Positions 51,898 through 60,772 of a DNA stretch of 64,000 nucleotides are shown piece by piece. The DNA is from QVMG01 sp032073245. Its GTDB lineage: Bacteria > Bacteroidota > Bacteroidia > Bacteroidales > Tannerellaceae. Position 1 is the stretch's first letter; each line of letters opens with the position of its first letter. A program made the position numbers and the translations under genes. The stretch covers positions 1 to 64,000 of the forward strand of contig DAMANX010000016.1 of assembly GCA_032073245.1 (NCBI GenBank), in the 5' to 3' direction. The notes under the pieces were generated by a model. It saw only the letters and a program-made list of their open reading frames with translations, made no database searches and was not told the DNA's origin.

Positions 51898-52872
51898 ATG
51901 CTTTCTTTTGAACAAATACTTGAACGTATCGAAACGGAGGTTGTCGAACTGAATCTGGATTATCCTCCTAAAAGTCTATATACTCCTATAGAATATATTC
52001 TCTCTCTGGGTGGAAAAAGAATTCGCCCGGCTTTAGCTCTATTAGCCTGTAATATTTACAATGACCAAATAGAGAATGTGATTACTCCGGCAATCGGCAT
52101 GGAAGTTTTCCATAATTTCACCCTCCTGCATGATGATCTTATGGACGAGGCAGATATGCGACGAAAAAAACTGACCGTTCATAAAGTATGGAACGCAAAT
52201 ACAGCAATCTTATCCGGTGATGCTATGCTAATAGTCGCCTACAAACTTGTGGGAGAGACCGAATCGAAACACCTCAAAGAAGTATTGGATTTGTTTACTC
52301 AAACCGCCATGGAGATATGCGGGGGACAACAACTGGATATGGAATTTGAATCCCGAATAGATGTAAGCGAAGAAGAATACCTGGAAATGATTAGACTTAA
52401 AACAGCAGTGCTTCTCGCCTGTTGTCTTAAAACCGGTGCAATATTAGGGGGCGCTTCTTCCAAAGATGCAGATCATCTTTATGCTTTTGGCATCAATATC
52501 GGATTAGCATTTCAATTACAGGATGACCTACTCGATGTTTATGGTGACCCCATAACTTTTGGAAAGAATATTGGAGGAGATATTTTATGTAATAAAAAAA
52601 CATTCTTGCTGATCAATGCTTTAAAAAATGCATCTAATAACCAGCAACAAGTATTAAATGAATGGATACAAAAAAAAGAATTTAATGCCTTCGAAAAAAT
52701 TGCAACATTTACTCATATATATGATGAGTTGGATGTAAAAAAAATTACAGAATCTAAAATGCGAAGTTATTACCGATCTGCCATGGAACATCTTGATGAA
52801 TTGCAAGTATCTCCCGAAAGATTGGAAATATTAAAAAGTATCTGTCTTCAACTCTTATCCAGACAATCATAA
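51898..52872 (+). CDS. Polyprenyl synthetase family protein, 324 aa
   Basis: This trans-isoprenyl diphosphate synthase elongates allylic diphosphates with IPP, probably for the menaquinone side chain. The first Asp-rich motif is in 'LLHDDLMDEADMRR' (about 78-91) and the second is 'FQLQDDLLDVYGD' (about 203-215). The substrate-binding 'GGKRIRPALALL' is near residue 38. Product length cannot be predicted. It is followed 2 nt later by tatD, so the pair is probably co-transcribed. Confidence 0.9.
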   Translation: MLSFEQILERIETEVVELNLDYPPKSLYTPIEYILSLGGKRIRPALALLACNIYNDQIENVITPAIGMEVFHNFTLLHDDLMDEADMRRKKLTVHKVWNANTAILSGDAMLIVAYKLVGETESKHLKEVLDLFTQTAMEICGGQQLDMEFESRIDVSEEEYLEMIRLKTAVLLACCLKTGAILGGASSKDADHLYAFGINIGLAFQLQDDLLDVYGDPITFGKNIGGDILCNKKTFLLINALKNASNNQQQVLNEWIQKKEFNAFEKIATFTHIYDELDVKKITESKMRSYYRSAMEHLDELQVSPERLEILKSICLQLLSRQS

Positions 52873-52874
52873 AC

Positions 52875-53660
52875 ATGGGACTAATAGATACCCATTGCCA
52901 TCTTTATTTAGAAGAGTTTGACAAAGAGCAAGATATTTTGGTCAAAAATGCATTGAGTTCAGGTATTGAGGCCATCCTCCTTCCTAACGTTGATCTATTA
53001 ACTATAGACAGAATGCATGATCTTACCGATCGGTATCCTCTGTTTGCATTTCCCATGATGGGCTTACATCCAACTAGTGTTGATAAAGATTTTATCACTC
53101 CATTAAGAAAAATCGAAAGCTTATTGCCGAGTCGTCCATATTGTGCCATCGGAGAAATCGGTATTGACCTTTACTGGGATAAAACCTGGTTAAAAGAACA
53201 GAAAATAGTTTTTGAAGAACAATTGCGCTGGAGTATTGACATGCAATTACCTGTAGCTATACATACACGCGATGCCTTCCCTGAGGTCTTCGACTGTATT
53301 CACAAAGTAGGGCCAGAGAAATTATCCGGTGTATTCCATAGCTTCAGCGGCTCGGAAGCCGAATTAGAGGAGGTTAAAAAGCTCTCTAATTTCAAAATAG
53401 GCATTAATGGAGTTATCACATTTAAAAATTCGGGGTTAGCAGAGGTTATCCGCCAAACGGATATACATCATATCGTATTAGAAACAGATGCTCCTTACTT
53501 AGCACCGGTTCCCTATAGAGGAAAAAGGAATGAACCTCACTATATATGGAAAACGGCAGAAAAGGTAGCTGAAACTTATGGATTATCACTTAAAGAAACA
53601 GTAGAAATCACGCGTAAAAACACATTAAAACTGTTTCAAAATGTAAACGCAGACATCTAA
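52875..53660 (+). CDS. TatD family metal-dependent DNase/hydrolase, 261 aa
   Basis: This TIM-barrel hydrolase of the TatD family acts on DNA in characterised relatives (DNA repair). Metal ligands are visible in 'IDTHCHLY' (4-11), 'GEIGIDLYWDK' (about 94), 'AIHTRDAFPEVF', 'GVFHSFSGS' and 'VLETDAPYLAPV'. Length is normal. It is the second gene after the polyprenyl synthetase. The TatD/YcfH/YjjV subgroup cannot be settled from sequence alone. Confidence 0.92.
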   Translation: MGLIDTHCHLYLEEFDKEQDILVKNALSSGIEAILLPNVDLLTIDRMHDLTDRYPLFAFPMMGLHPTSVDKDFITPLRKIESLLPSRPYCAIGEIGIDLYWDKTWLKEQKIVFEEQLRWSIDMQLPVAIHTRDAFPEVFDCIHKVGPEKLSGVFHSFSGSEAELEEVKKLSNFKIGINGVITFKNSGLAEVIRQTDIHHIVLETDAPYLAPVPYRGKRNEPHYIWKTAEKVAETYGLSLKETVEITRKNTLKLFQNVNADI

Positions 53661-53747
53661 AAGCACATTTTATGATATATTCCAATATTTATTTCACCAA
53701 TATGACGCTTATGTCAAGCAAAAACTTTAGATTTGTGCACTGAAACG

Positions 53748-53776
53748 TTTGCAAATGCGATTTTTTTCGTATTTTG
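53748..53776 (+). promoter_or_regulatory. Promoter of tRNA-Ser (and possibly exbB operon)
   Basis: TTTG (53748-53751), an 18-nt spacer and TATTTTG (53770-53776) resemble the -33/-7 consensus with one base missing in the -7 box. It is about 30 nt upstream of tRNA-Ser. No further promoter is visible before exbB. Confidence 0.5.
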
Positions 53777-53805
53777 CACCCGTTTTAGAGGGGACGAAGC
53801 ACAAA

Positions 53806-53893
53806 GGAGAGATGCTCGAGTGGTTGAAGAGGCACGCCTGGAAAGCGTGTATACGCCTAAAGTGTATCGCGGGTTCGAATCCCGCTCTCTCCG
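53806..53893 (+). tRNA. tRNA-Ser (anticodon GGA)
   Basis: The 88-nt gene has acceptor arms GGAGAGA/TCTCTCC, a D-arm, an anticodon stem CACGC/GCGTG around CTGGAAA, a long variable arm as expected for serine, and a T-arm GCGGG-TTCGAAT-CCCGC with discriminator G. The anticodon GGA reads UCC/UCU. CCA is not encoded. Confidence 0.95.
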
Positions 53894-53979
53894 CAAGGAA
53901 AACAAAGGGTTACCATGGAATTATTAATAAAAACAAAATACAAAAAAGAGAATTATTAATCTTAAAAATTGAACACACA

Positions 53980-54708
53980 ATGAAAAAGTTATTTGCAAAA
54001 GCATTCTTGGGTTTGTGCGCCCTTGGAACCTCTACAGTAGCATTCGCGCAAGAAGTCGCAGTTGAAGGAGGTATGCATCAAGCACTAAAAACAAAATTTA
54101 TTGAAGGAGGAGCCGATTTCATGAGTTTGGTTGCCATTACTCTAGTTCTTGGCTTGGCTTTTTGTTTGGAGAGAATTATTTATCTTAATCTCGCAGACAC
54201 TAATGCAGATAAGCTTCTTCAAGGAATAGAAGATTCACTAGATAAAGGTGACATTGAGGGTGCAAAAGCTATTGCTCGCGACACAAGAGGTCCTATTGCA
54301 TCTATCGCCTATCAAGGTTTGATGAGAATTGACCAGGGTATTGATGTTGTTGAAAAATCAATTGTTTCTTATGGTGGTGTTCAGAGCGGACTCCTGGAAA
54401 AGAATCTTTCTTGGGTTTCTCTATTTATCGCGATGGCTCCTTCCTTGGGATTCTTGGGAACAGTTATAGGGATGATTATGGCATTTGACAAAATTGAGCA
54501 AGTTGGTGATATTAGCCCTACAGTAGTTGCAGGTGGTATGAAAGTTGCGTTAATTACTACAGTAGCAGGTCTTATAGTTGCACTAATTCTTCAAATATTT
54601 TATAACTATCTATTAAGTAAATTAGAGGGCATTCTAAATAAAATGGAAGATGCTTCTATAACTTTAGTTGACATGGTAATCAAATACAACCTCAAATTTA
54701 AAAAATAA
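53980..54708 (+). CDS. exbB: ExbB/TolQ/MotA family proton channel protein, 242 aa
   Basis: ExbB forms the inner-membrane proton channel that energises TonB. The N-terminus (1-23, 'MKKLFAKAFLGLCALGTSTVAFAQ') looks like a signal or extra TM segment. TM helices follow near 45-65, 145-170 and 185-210, with 'LGFLGTVIGMIMAFDKI' and 'GMKVALITTVAGLIVA' as family core motifs. The ATG at 53980 is used; an in-frame extension upstream would run through tRNA-Ser and is rejected. It is followed by a small membrane protein and two exbD genes. Confidence 0.92.
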   Translation: MKKLFAKAFLGLCALGTSTVAFAQEVAVEGGMHQALKTKFIEGGADFMSLVAITLVLGLAFCLERIIYLNLADTNADKLLQGIEDSLDKGDIEGAKAIARDTRGPIASIAYQGLMRIDQGIDVVEKSIVSYGGVQSGLLEKNLSWVSLFIAMAPSLGFLGTVIGMIMAFDKIEQVGDISPTVVAGGMKVALITTVAGLIVALILQIFYNYLLSKLEGILNKMEDASITLVDMVIKYNLKFKK

Positions 54709-54716
54709 GATTAGTT

Positions 54717-55190
54717 ATGGCTGTTACTAAAATAAGAAAAATATCAAGCTGGACACTTTTGGTATGTGCCATCATATCAGTCGTTGTATTCTTGATGTTT
54801 TATGTAGGAGGTATAGTTGATCCTTCTGCAGAAATGAAAGAACCTGTATATACAGGTTTATTATTAAATTGGATGTATGTTATATTTGGACTTACAGCAA
54901 TTAGCACAATCATATTTGCTATTTGGCAATTTGTGACTTCACTTAAAACAAATCCTAAATCAGCTCTTACTGGTTTGGGAGTTATAGTATTATTTGTGGT
55001 TATGATGTTCATCTGTTATTCTATAGGTAACGGTACTCCTCTGCCAATCGTTAGTGCTGACACTGCCAAGTATAATGTCGAGTCTTGGTTGAAAATTACT
55101 GATATGTGGATTTATTCCGTATATATCCTTGTCGGATTAATTGTTATCGCCATTCTGTGGGGAAGTATTAAGAAAGCATTAGGAAAGTAA
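54717..55190 (+). CDS. Conserved membrane protein of the exb operon, 157 aa
   Basis: Four hydrophobic segments are predicted at about 10-32, 43-65, 78-100 and 128-150, so it is an integral inner-membrane protein. No characterised family was recognised. It sits 8 nt after exbB and before the two exbD genes, a place where Bacteroidetes often carry such a protein, suggesting an accessory role in the TonB energising complex. Confidence 0.75.
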   Translation: MAVTKIRKISSWTLLVCAIISVVVFLMFYVGGIVDPSAEMKEPVYTGLLLNWMYVIFGLTAISTIIFAIWQFVTSLKTNPKSALTGLGVIVLFVVMMFICYSIGNGTPLPIVSADTAKYNVESWLKITDMWIYSVYILVGLIVIAILWGSIKKALGK

Positions 55191-55223
55191 TAGTAATAAC
55201 GATTTAGAAAAGCAAGAAAGAAA

Positions 55224-55814
55224 ATGGCTAAAAGAAATAGAAAAACACCAGGAATCAATGGTACTTCTTCTGCCGACATAGCTTTCATGTTGCTTATCTT
55301 CTTCCTTATTACAACATCTATGGACACTGATAGGGGGTTAGCAAGACGCTTACCACCACCAGTACCAAAAGATCAGGAAAAAGAAGATACGGATATCAAA
55401 AAGAGAAATTTAATGGTTGTACTTATTAATAGTACTAATCAGATTCTCGCTAATAATGAGTATATTGATATTTCGCAATTGAAAGATAAGGTAAAAGAAT
55501 TTATTGATAATCCTTATAATGAAGAGAATAAGCCTGAAAAAATTGAAGAGGATGTTCCATTCTTTGGAAAATTGGCTGTGACGAAAAATCACATCATATC
55601 ATTACAAAATGACAGGGGAACAGAATATCAGGCTTACATCAGCGTACAAAATGAGTTAGCATTAGCTTACGCTGAATTGAGAGATGATGTCTCAAAAAAG
55701 AAGTTTGGAAAGGCTTATATTGACTTGGATGAAGAACAACAAGAGGCTGTGCGTAAGATATACCCACAAAAAATATCTGAAGCAGAACCTAAAAATTATG
55801 GAGGAGTTAAGTAA
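55224..55814 (+). CDS. exbD: ExbD/TolR family protein, 196 aa
   Basis: The N-terminal TM helix (about 15-31) follows 'GTSSADIAFMLLIFFLITTSMDT', with the conserved proton-pathway Asp21 at the head of the helix. A periplasmic domain follows ('LVVLINSTNQILANNEYIDISQL'-like strands). At 196 aa it is longer than E. coli ExbD (141), with an insert at about 90-125. Its stop overlaps the next exbD start by one base. Confidence 0.9.
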   Translation: MAKRNRKTPGINGTSSADIAFMLLIFFLITTSMDTDRGLARRLPPPVPKDQEKEDTDIKKRNLMVVLINSTNQILANNEYIDISQLKDKVKEFIDNPYNEENKPEKIEEDVPFFGKLAVTKNHIISLQNDRGTEYQAYISVQNELALAYAELRDDVSKKKFGKAYIDLDEEQQEAVRKIYPQKISEAEPKNYGGVK

Positions 55815-56281
55815 TGGGTAAATTTAATAAGACCGGCAGTCGTGAAATGCCAGAATTAAATACTTCATCATTGCCTGACTTAGTGTTTGCTTTCTTATTC
55901 TTCATAATGATGGTTACGACCATGCGTGAAGTTTCTTTGAAAGTAATATTTAGAGCTCCTCAGGCAACTGAATTACAGAAATTAGAAAAAAAATCATTAG
56001 TCACTTTCATTTATGTTGGTGAACCTACAGCAGAAAATCGTGCTCAAATGGGTACAGCTACCCGCTTACAGTTAAATGATGATTTTGCAGAAGTTTCTCA
56101 AATTCAAGATTACATTGCACAGGAAAAGTCAAGTATGAAAGAAGAAGATGCTCCTTTTATGACTGTATCTATCAAGGCAGACAGAGAAACCAAGATGGGT
56201 ATTATTACAGACGTAAAACAGGCACTTCGTGAAGCATATGCATTAAAGATCAGTTATTCGGCACGCTTGGCAGGAACCTAA
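55814..56281 (+). CDS. exbD: Second ExbD/TolR family protein, 155 aa
   Basis: A TM helix (about 20-38) is preceded by 'LNTSSLPDLVFAFLFFIMM', where Asp23 is the conserved acidic residue. The periplasmic domain ends with 'GIITDVKQALREAYALKISYSA', typical of ExbD. Two divergent ExbD paralogues in tandem are common in Bacteroidetes and may form a heteromer. It is the last gene of the exb operon, followed by a terminator. Confidence 0.9.
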   Translation: MGKFNKTGSREMPELNTSSLPDLVFAFLFFIMMVTTMREVSLKVIFRAPQATELQKLEKKSLVTFIYVGEPTAENRAQMGTATRLQLNDDFAEVSQIQDYIAQEKSSMKEEDAPFMTVSIKADRETKMGIITDVKQALREAYALKISYSARLAGT

Positions 56282-56301
56282 TGAACTGACTAGAAAATAT
56301 G

Positions 56302-56335
56302 AAAAGGCGGGACATTGAATGTTCCGCCTTTTTAT
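56302..56335. terminator. Bidirectional terminator after the exb operon
   Basis: AAAAGGCGGGACA and TGTTCCGCCTTTT form a 13-bp stem (one G-U) with a 5-nt loop (56302-56332), then T-rich sequence. It lies between the exb operon and the convergent GNAT gene. Confidence 0.88.
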
Positions 56336-56388
56336 TTATGCTAAGTTAAGGGCTTTAATAAGTTCAACTAAGGATTATAAGGCGTCAA

Positions 56389-56934
56389 TTATTTAAGATT
56401 TTGTTGGTATACATGACTATATATACTATCTCTGACCTTTTCAAAAGAAGTAGTCAAATCTATCTCTCCGCATGACATCAGAAACATTTTCAACCAGGAA
56501 TCTCCCTCCCGATAAGGAGGTTGTAGATAATGATTATCATCTAATATAAAACCAAGCCGTTCATAGAATCCTATCCTGCGACGACTCATTTCATCCTCTG
56601 GTGATTCAACTTCAAGAACTATAGGCTTTTCGCTAAAATCCAGGAAAGATTGTAAAGCTTTTCCCCCAATTCCCCCATTACGTGCAGCCGGGTCAATAGC
56701 AAAATGTTCTACATAATCAAAGCCATCCAATTGCCAAATGGTGATAAAGCCTACATAATCATCTCCCTTAATAAAAACATACACATTGAAATAAGGATTA
56801 CTATCAATCAAATCACGAACAAGTGAAAAAGCACGCCTCTCTTCTTGAGGAAATGACTTTATATATGTAACTTCTACCTTATCTAATAACGGATCAGCTG
56901 ACTCCTTTATTTTTACACATACTAATTCTTCCAT
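56389..56934 (-). CDS. GNAT family N-acetyltransferase, 181 aa
   Basis: This is a cytoplasmic acetyltransferase of unknown substrate. The acetyl-CoA loop is 'IDPAARNGGIGGKALQSFL' (about 82-100), preceded by the strand 'DYVEHFAI' and followed by 'PIVLEVESP' and 'GFYERLGFIL', the usual GNAT C-terminal motif. It is a single-gene unit convergent with the exb operon and divergent from the Lrp-type regulator. Confidence 0.85.
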   Translation of the reverse strand: MEELVCVKIKESADPLLDKVEVTYIKSFPQEERRAFSLVRDLIDSNPYFNVYVFIKGDDYVGFITIWQLDGFDYVEHFAIDPAARNGGIGGKALQSFLDFSEKPIVLEVESPEDEMSRRRIGFYERLGFILDDNHYLQPPYREGDSWLKMFLMSCGEIDLTTSFEKVRDSIYSHVYQQNLK

Positions 56935-57053
56935 ATTGTTTATACTATATCTAATATTAAATATTTGTTCTTTTATTAGGTGGCTCTTAGTTTAAGACTT
57001 ATAAATCAAAACAAAAAAAGCATAGAAATATACATCCATAATCAATTATTCGT

Positions 57054-57061
57054 TACATTTG
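57054..57061 (+). promoter_or_regulatory. -7 box (TACATTTG) of the Lrp-type regulator
   Basis: TACATTTG matches TAnnTTTG and ends 49 nt before the ATG at 57111. Confidence 0.5.
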
Positions 57062-57110
57062 TATTAAAATGTAAGTAAACATTGATAAATAAATCAAATA
57101 TACAAAATAT

Positions 57111-57596
57111 ATGGCACAACATCAACTAGATGAGTTGGACGAAAAAATCCTTAAACTGATTATTGGGAATGCTCGTATGCCTTTTCTGGAAGTAGCACGT
57201 GAATGTAATGTATCAGGAGCCGCAATTCACCAACGGATTCAGAAATTAACTAACATGGGGGTAATCAAAGGTTCAGAGTTCATTGTAGACAACACCAAAG
57301 TGGGCTATGAGACATGTGCTTATATGGGACTGTTCCTGCAGTCTCCGGGCCAATTTCCTGCCGTTACAGAGGCTTTAAAGAAGATTCCGGAGGTTGTAGA
57401 GTGTCACTACACAACAGGCCAGTATGATTTGTTTATCAAGATCTATGCAAAGAATAATCAACATCTCTTAAATATCATACATAAAAAACTTCAACCGCTA
57501 GGATTAGCTCGTACTGAATCATTGATATCTTTCAAAGAAGCCTTCAAGAGACAAATCCCAATCGACTTTGAAGAAAACAACGAAAATGAAGAATAA
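57111..57596 (+). CDS. Lrp/AsnC family transcriptional regulator, 161 aa
   Basis: An N-terminal winged HTH (about 5-60, 'LDELDEKILKLIIGNARMPFLEVARECNVSGAAIHQRIQKL') is followed by the ligand-binding RAM domain (about 70-150, 'VVECHYTTGQYDLFIKIYAKN'). It probably senses an amino acid and controls related genes. The adjacent asnS is convergent and not necessarily a target. It is monocistronic. The usual Lrp 'G-DY-L' motif is present as GQYDLFIKI. Confidence 0.92.
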   Translation: MAQHQLDELDEKILKLIIGNARMPFLEVARECNVSGAAIHQRIQKLTNMGVIKGSEFIVDNTKVGYETCAYMGLFLQSPGQFPAVTEALKKIPEVVECHYTTGQYDLFIKIYAKNNQHLLNIIHKKLQPLGLARTESLISFKEAFKRQIPIDFEENNENEE

Positions 57597-57609
57597 GAAG
57601 AAGTGAAGA

Positions 57610-57723
57610 GTTAAAAATGAAAAGTGAAAAATAAAAGAAAGAGAGAATAATCTATATGTAAAAAGGCGTTATCCAACCGGACAACGTCTTTTTATATATA
57701 ATTCTTCACTTTTCATTTTTCAC
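57610..57723. terminator. Nested hairpins between lrp and asnS
   Basis: An inner terminator (57661-57693) pairs AAAAGGCGTT-TCC with GGA-AACGTCTTTT around an AACC loop. It is enclosed by 19-bp outer arms, 57610-57628 and 57705-57723, with two mismatches. The structure separates two convergent genes. Confidence 0.75.
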
Positions 57724-57742
57724 CTCCAAAAGACTCCGTCTT

Positions 57743-59149
57743 TTAGAACTCAGCGTTCTTTGGAGTACGAGGGAATGGTATTACATCACGGATATTAGTC
57801 ATTCCTGTTACGAAGAGTAGCAAACGCTCAAAACCTAAACCAAAGCCTGAATGCGGAGCTGTTCCGAAACGACGGGTGTCCATATACCACCAGATATCCT
57901 TTTGAGGTACATCCATTTCTTCAGCACGTGTACGTAGCTTCTCAAAATCTTCTTCACGCTGTGAACCTCCAATAATCTCGCCAATTTTCGGGAATAAAAC
58001 ATCCATCGCACGTACCGTCTTCCCATCCTCATTCTGTTTCATATAGAAAGACTTGATCTCCTTCGGATAATCAGTCAGAATGACCGGGCGCTTGAAATGA
58101 ACTTCTACTAAATAACGTTCGTGTTCAGAGGCTAGATCAGCTCCCCAGAATATAGGGAATTCAAACTTATGTCCTTTCGCTACAGCTTCTTCCAATATCT
58201 TTACACCTTCGGTATACGTTAGACGTACAAATGTATCTTTCAATACCCCTTCTAGTCGTTCTATCAATCCCTTATCAAACATATCGTTTAGGAACTTAAT
58301 ATCTTCCATACAGTTATCAAGTGCCCACTGAATACAGTATTTAATAAAGTCTTCCGCCAGCTGCATGTTTTCAGCAATCTCATTAAAAGCTACTTCCGGC
58401 TCGATCATCCAGAATTCAGCCAGGTGCCGAGGTGTATTTGAATTTTCAGCACGGAATGTTGGACCAAAAGTATAGATGGCACCTAAAGCCATAGCTGCTA
58501 ACTCTCCTTCTAATTGTCCGGATACAGTAAGGCTTGTTTGTTTGCCAAAGAAATCATTTTCATAAGCAATAAGACCATTCTCATCCTTTTCAGTATCATA
58601 GAGGTTCAATGTTGTAACCTGAAACATTTGTCCGGCACCTTCACAATCAGATCCGGTGATAATCGGTGTATGGAAATAAAAGAATCCTCTATCATGAAAA
58701 AACTTATGAATAGCGATAGCCATGTGATGGCGCAAGCGGAAGATAGCACCAAAAGTATTCGTACGAGGACGCAGGTGGGCTATTTCGCGCAAGAATTCCA
58801 TTGAATGGCCTTTCTTTTGCAACGGATAAGTTGTGGGATCAGCCGTACCATATATTTCTATTTCAGTTGCCTGAACCTCCGCCTTTTGTCCCTGTCCCTG
58901 TGATTCCACCAGAATACCGTTCACACTGATACAAGCGCCGGTAGTAATCGGCTTTAAATATTCTTCCCCGAATTTATCTACATCTACAACAATCTGAACA
59001 TTATTTATTGTAGAGCCGTCATTCAAGGCAATAAAATTGACTTGTTTACTTCCTCTGCGGGTACGTACCCAACCTTTCACATTAACGGTGGCACCGAAAT
59101 CTTCGCGTTTCAGTACATCTACAATCTTTGTTCTGCTAATTGTTTCCAT
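57743..59149 (-). CDS. asnS: Asparagine-tRNA ligase, 468 aa
   Basis: AsnRS charges tRNA-Asn. The N-terminal OB-fold anticodon-binding domain covers about 15-110 ('VNVKGWVRTRRGSKQVNFIALNDGS'). The class II catalytic core has motif 2 'GPTFRAENSNTPRHLAEFWMIEPE' and motif 3 'GFGLGFERLLLFVTG' near the C-terminus. Its presence implies direct asparaginylation rather than only the GatCAB route. Monocistronic. Confidence 0.96.
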   Translation of the reverse strand: METISRTKIVDVLKREDFGATVNVKGWVRTRRGSKQVNFIALNDGSTINNVQIVVDVDKFGEEYLKPITTGACISVNGILVESQGQGQKAEVQATEIEIYGTADPTTYPLQKKGHSMEFLREIAHLRPRTNTFGAIFRLRHHMAIAIHKFFHDRGFFYFHTPIITGSDCEGAGQMFQVTTLNLYDTEKDENGLIAYENDFFGKQTSLTVSGQLEGELAAMALGAIYTFGPTFRAENSNTPRHLAEFWMIEPEVAFNEIAENMQLAEDFIKYCIQWALDNCMEDIKFLNDMFDKGLIERLEGVLKDTFVRLTYTEGVKILEEAVAKGHKFEFPIFWGADLASEHERYLVEVHFKRPVILTDYPKEIKSFYMKQNEDGKTVRAMDVLFPKIGEIIGGSQREEDFEKLRTRAEEMDVPQKDIWWYMDTRRFGTAPHSGFGLGFERLLLFVTGMTNIRDVIPFPRTPKNAEF

Positions 59150-59184
59150 TTCTACTTGTTATTCTAAAAAATATTCAAACAAGA

Positions 59185-59208
59185 TAGCCGGCTTTTAAGG
59201 ACCGGCTA
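59185..59208 (-). terminator. Hairpin downstream of the rluB-type gene
   Basis: TAGCCGG and CCGGCTA form a 7-bp stem with a 10-nt loop, followed on the minus strand by TCTTGTTT. It is a candidate terminator for the pseudouridine synthase gene and lies between it and asnS. Confidence 0.5.
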
Positions 59209-59218
59209 CCGAGATTAT

Positions 59219-60712
59219 TTATTCAAAAGCACCCATTCGAAGTGCGTTTACTTCTCTTTCATTTAGGTAGCGCCATTTACCGCGGCCTAAATTCTTCTTC
59301 GTTAGCCCGGCAAAATATACCCGGTCAAGTTTTATTACATGATATCCCAGTGATTCGAATATACGACGAACAATACGATTACGTCCTGAATGGATTTCGA
59401 TACCTACCTGGCTTTTATCCATCTCACTAGCATAACTGATTGCATCGGCATGGATTTCTCCATCTTCCAATTCCAACCCATTTGCAATTTTCTCCATATC
59501 TTCAATCGCTACATTTTTATCCAACCAAACATGATAAATCTTTTTCTTCTTGAAAGAAGGATGTGTCAGTTTGGATGCCAAATCACCATCATTTGTCAAT
59601 AACAACACTCCAGTTGTATTTCGGTCTAAACGACCTACCGGATAAATACGTTCTGTACAAGCATTCTTAACCAGATCCATTACCGTAAGACGTTCCTGAG
59701 GATCGTCAGATGTTGTCACACAGTTTTTCGGCTTATTTAATACGATGTATAGCTTGCTCTCGATTTGCACCGGTTGTTCATTGAATAAAACTTTATCCTG
59801 ACGGGTAATTTTTGTTCCTAATTCTGTAACTACTACGTCATTTACCTTTACTGCACCTGATTGGATAAATTCATCTGCTTCGCGGCGTGAACATACACCT
59901 GCATTAGAAAGGAATTTATTCAAACGGATTGGTTCGTTCGGATCAGCCAATACTTCCTTATATTTAAGCTGTTTCTGAACGCTGTATTTGTCATTCGGAC
60001 TATAACCATCGTTACGTTGCATAGGACGACGATTGCCATATCCTCCACCGCCTTGTTGACGATATCCACCACCTTGGTTGTATCCACCACGTTGATTATA
60101 TCCACCGCCTTGACGATTATTACCATAAGAAGGACGGCCACCACCTCTGTTGTCATAAGAGTTCGTACGAGCATCTCCAACACGTGGTCTTCTCTTCTTC
60201 ATTTCTTCACCCTGTCCACCTTCGCCTGAAGATGCAGAGTAAACTCTTCCTCCTTGATCATTGTCGTATGACCGTGACGGACGGTTGTAAGGCCGATCAT
60301 TATTCCCATACGATGGGCGATTGTTTCCATAAGAAGGACGATTGTTATTATACCCTCCTCCAGAGTTTCCATAGCTCCGGTTGTTTCCGTAAGACGGACG
60401 GTTGTAGTTTCCTCCTTCACGATTGTAATTTCCTCCTTCACGGTTATCATACGTACGAGGCCTGCTCGGACGGTCACCATAGGATTGGTGTTCTCCATAC
60501 GAAGAGCGGTTGTCTCCGTACGACCGGTTATAACCACCACGATCATTTGACTGGTTATACGATCTGCGTTCATAGTTGTTACCTTCAGGTTTGTTGTAGC
60601 CTTGATTGTAAGGTCTTCTTTCTCCATCCTGGTCGGTGTTTTCCCTGCGGATACTTGGTATCACTTTTCTGGGGCGCGGTTGTTGAGATTCATCTCTTTC
60701 TTCTGTACTCAT
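59219..60712 (-). CDS. RluB-type 23S rRNA pseudouridine synthase with long disordered N-terminus, 497 aa
   Basis: The C-terminal half is a RsuA/RluB-type synthase: S4 RNA-binding domain (about 261-310, 'IRLNKFLSNAGVCSRREADEF') and the catalytic domain with Asp363 in 'VGRLDRNTTGVLLLTNDGDLA'. It converts a uridine of 23S (or 16S) rRNA to pseudouridine. Residues 1-245 are low complexity, rich in Gly, Asn, Tyr, Arg and Ser, with repeated 'RPSYGNN' and 'GGYN' units, and predicted unstructured. The unit count is likely to vary between strains. A 60-nt gap separates it from purB. Confidence 0.9.
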   Translation of the reverse strand: MSTEERDESQQPRPRKVIPSIRRENTDQDGERRPYNQGYNKPEGNNYERRSYNQSNDRGGYNRSYGDNRSSYGEHQSYGDRPSRPRTYDNREGGNYNREGGNYNRPSYGNNRSYGNSGGGYNNNRPSYGNNRPSYGNNDRPYNRPSRSYDNDQGGRVYSASSGEGGQGEEMKKRRPRVGDARTNSYDNRGGGRPSYGNNRQGGGYNQRGGYNQGGGYRQQGGGGYGNRRPMQRNDGYSPNDKYSVQKQLKYKEVLADPNEPIRLNKFLSNAGVCSRREADEFIQSGAVKVNDVVVTELGTKITRQDKVLFNEQPVQIESKLYIVLNKPKNCVTTSDDPQERLTVMDLVKNACTERIYPVGRLDRNTTGVLLLTNDGDLASKLTHPSFKKKKIYHVWLDKNVAIEDMEKIANGLELEDGEIHADAISYASEMDKSQVGIEIHSGRNRIVRRIFESLGYHVIKLDRVYFAGLTKKNLGRGKWRYLNEREVNALRMGAFE

Positions 60713-60772
60713 TTTTGTAAATTAATTAATTAACTGTTTAAGTAGCCTCACGGTTACCCATCTTTATTAACA

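Noticed and set aside
53749..53979. Longer exbB start, upstream in-frame extension
   Set aside because: The extension translates tRNA-Ser; a good start with a signal-like N-terminus lies at 53980.
60184..60720. 178-codon plus-strand ORF opposite the rluB-type gene
   Set aside because: It is the antisense of the Gly/Asn/Tyr repeat tail and is Cys/His-rich by composition only.
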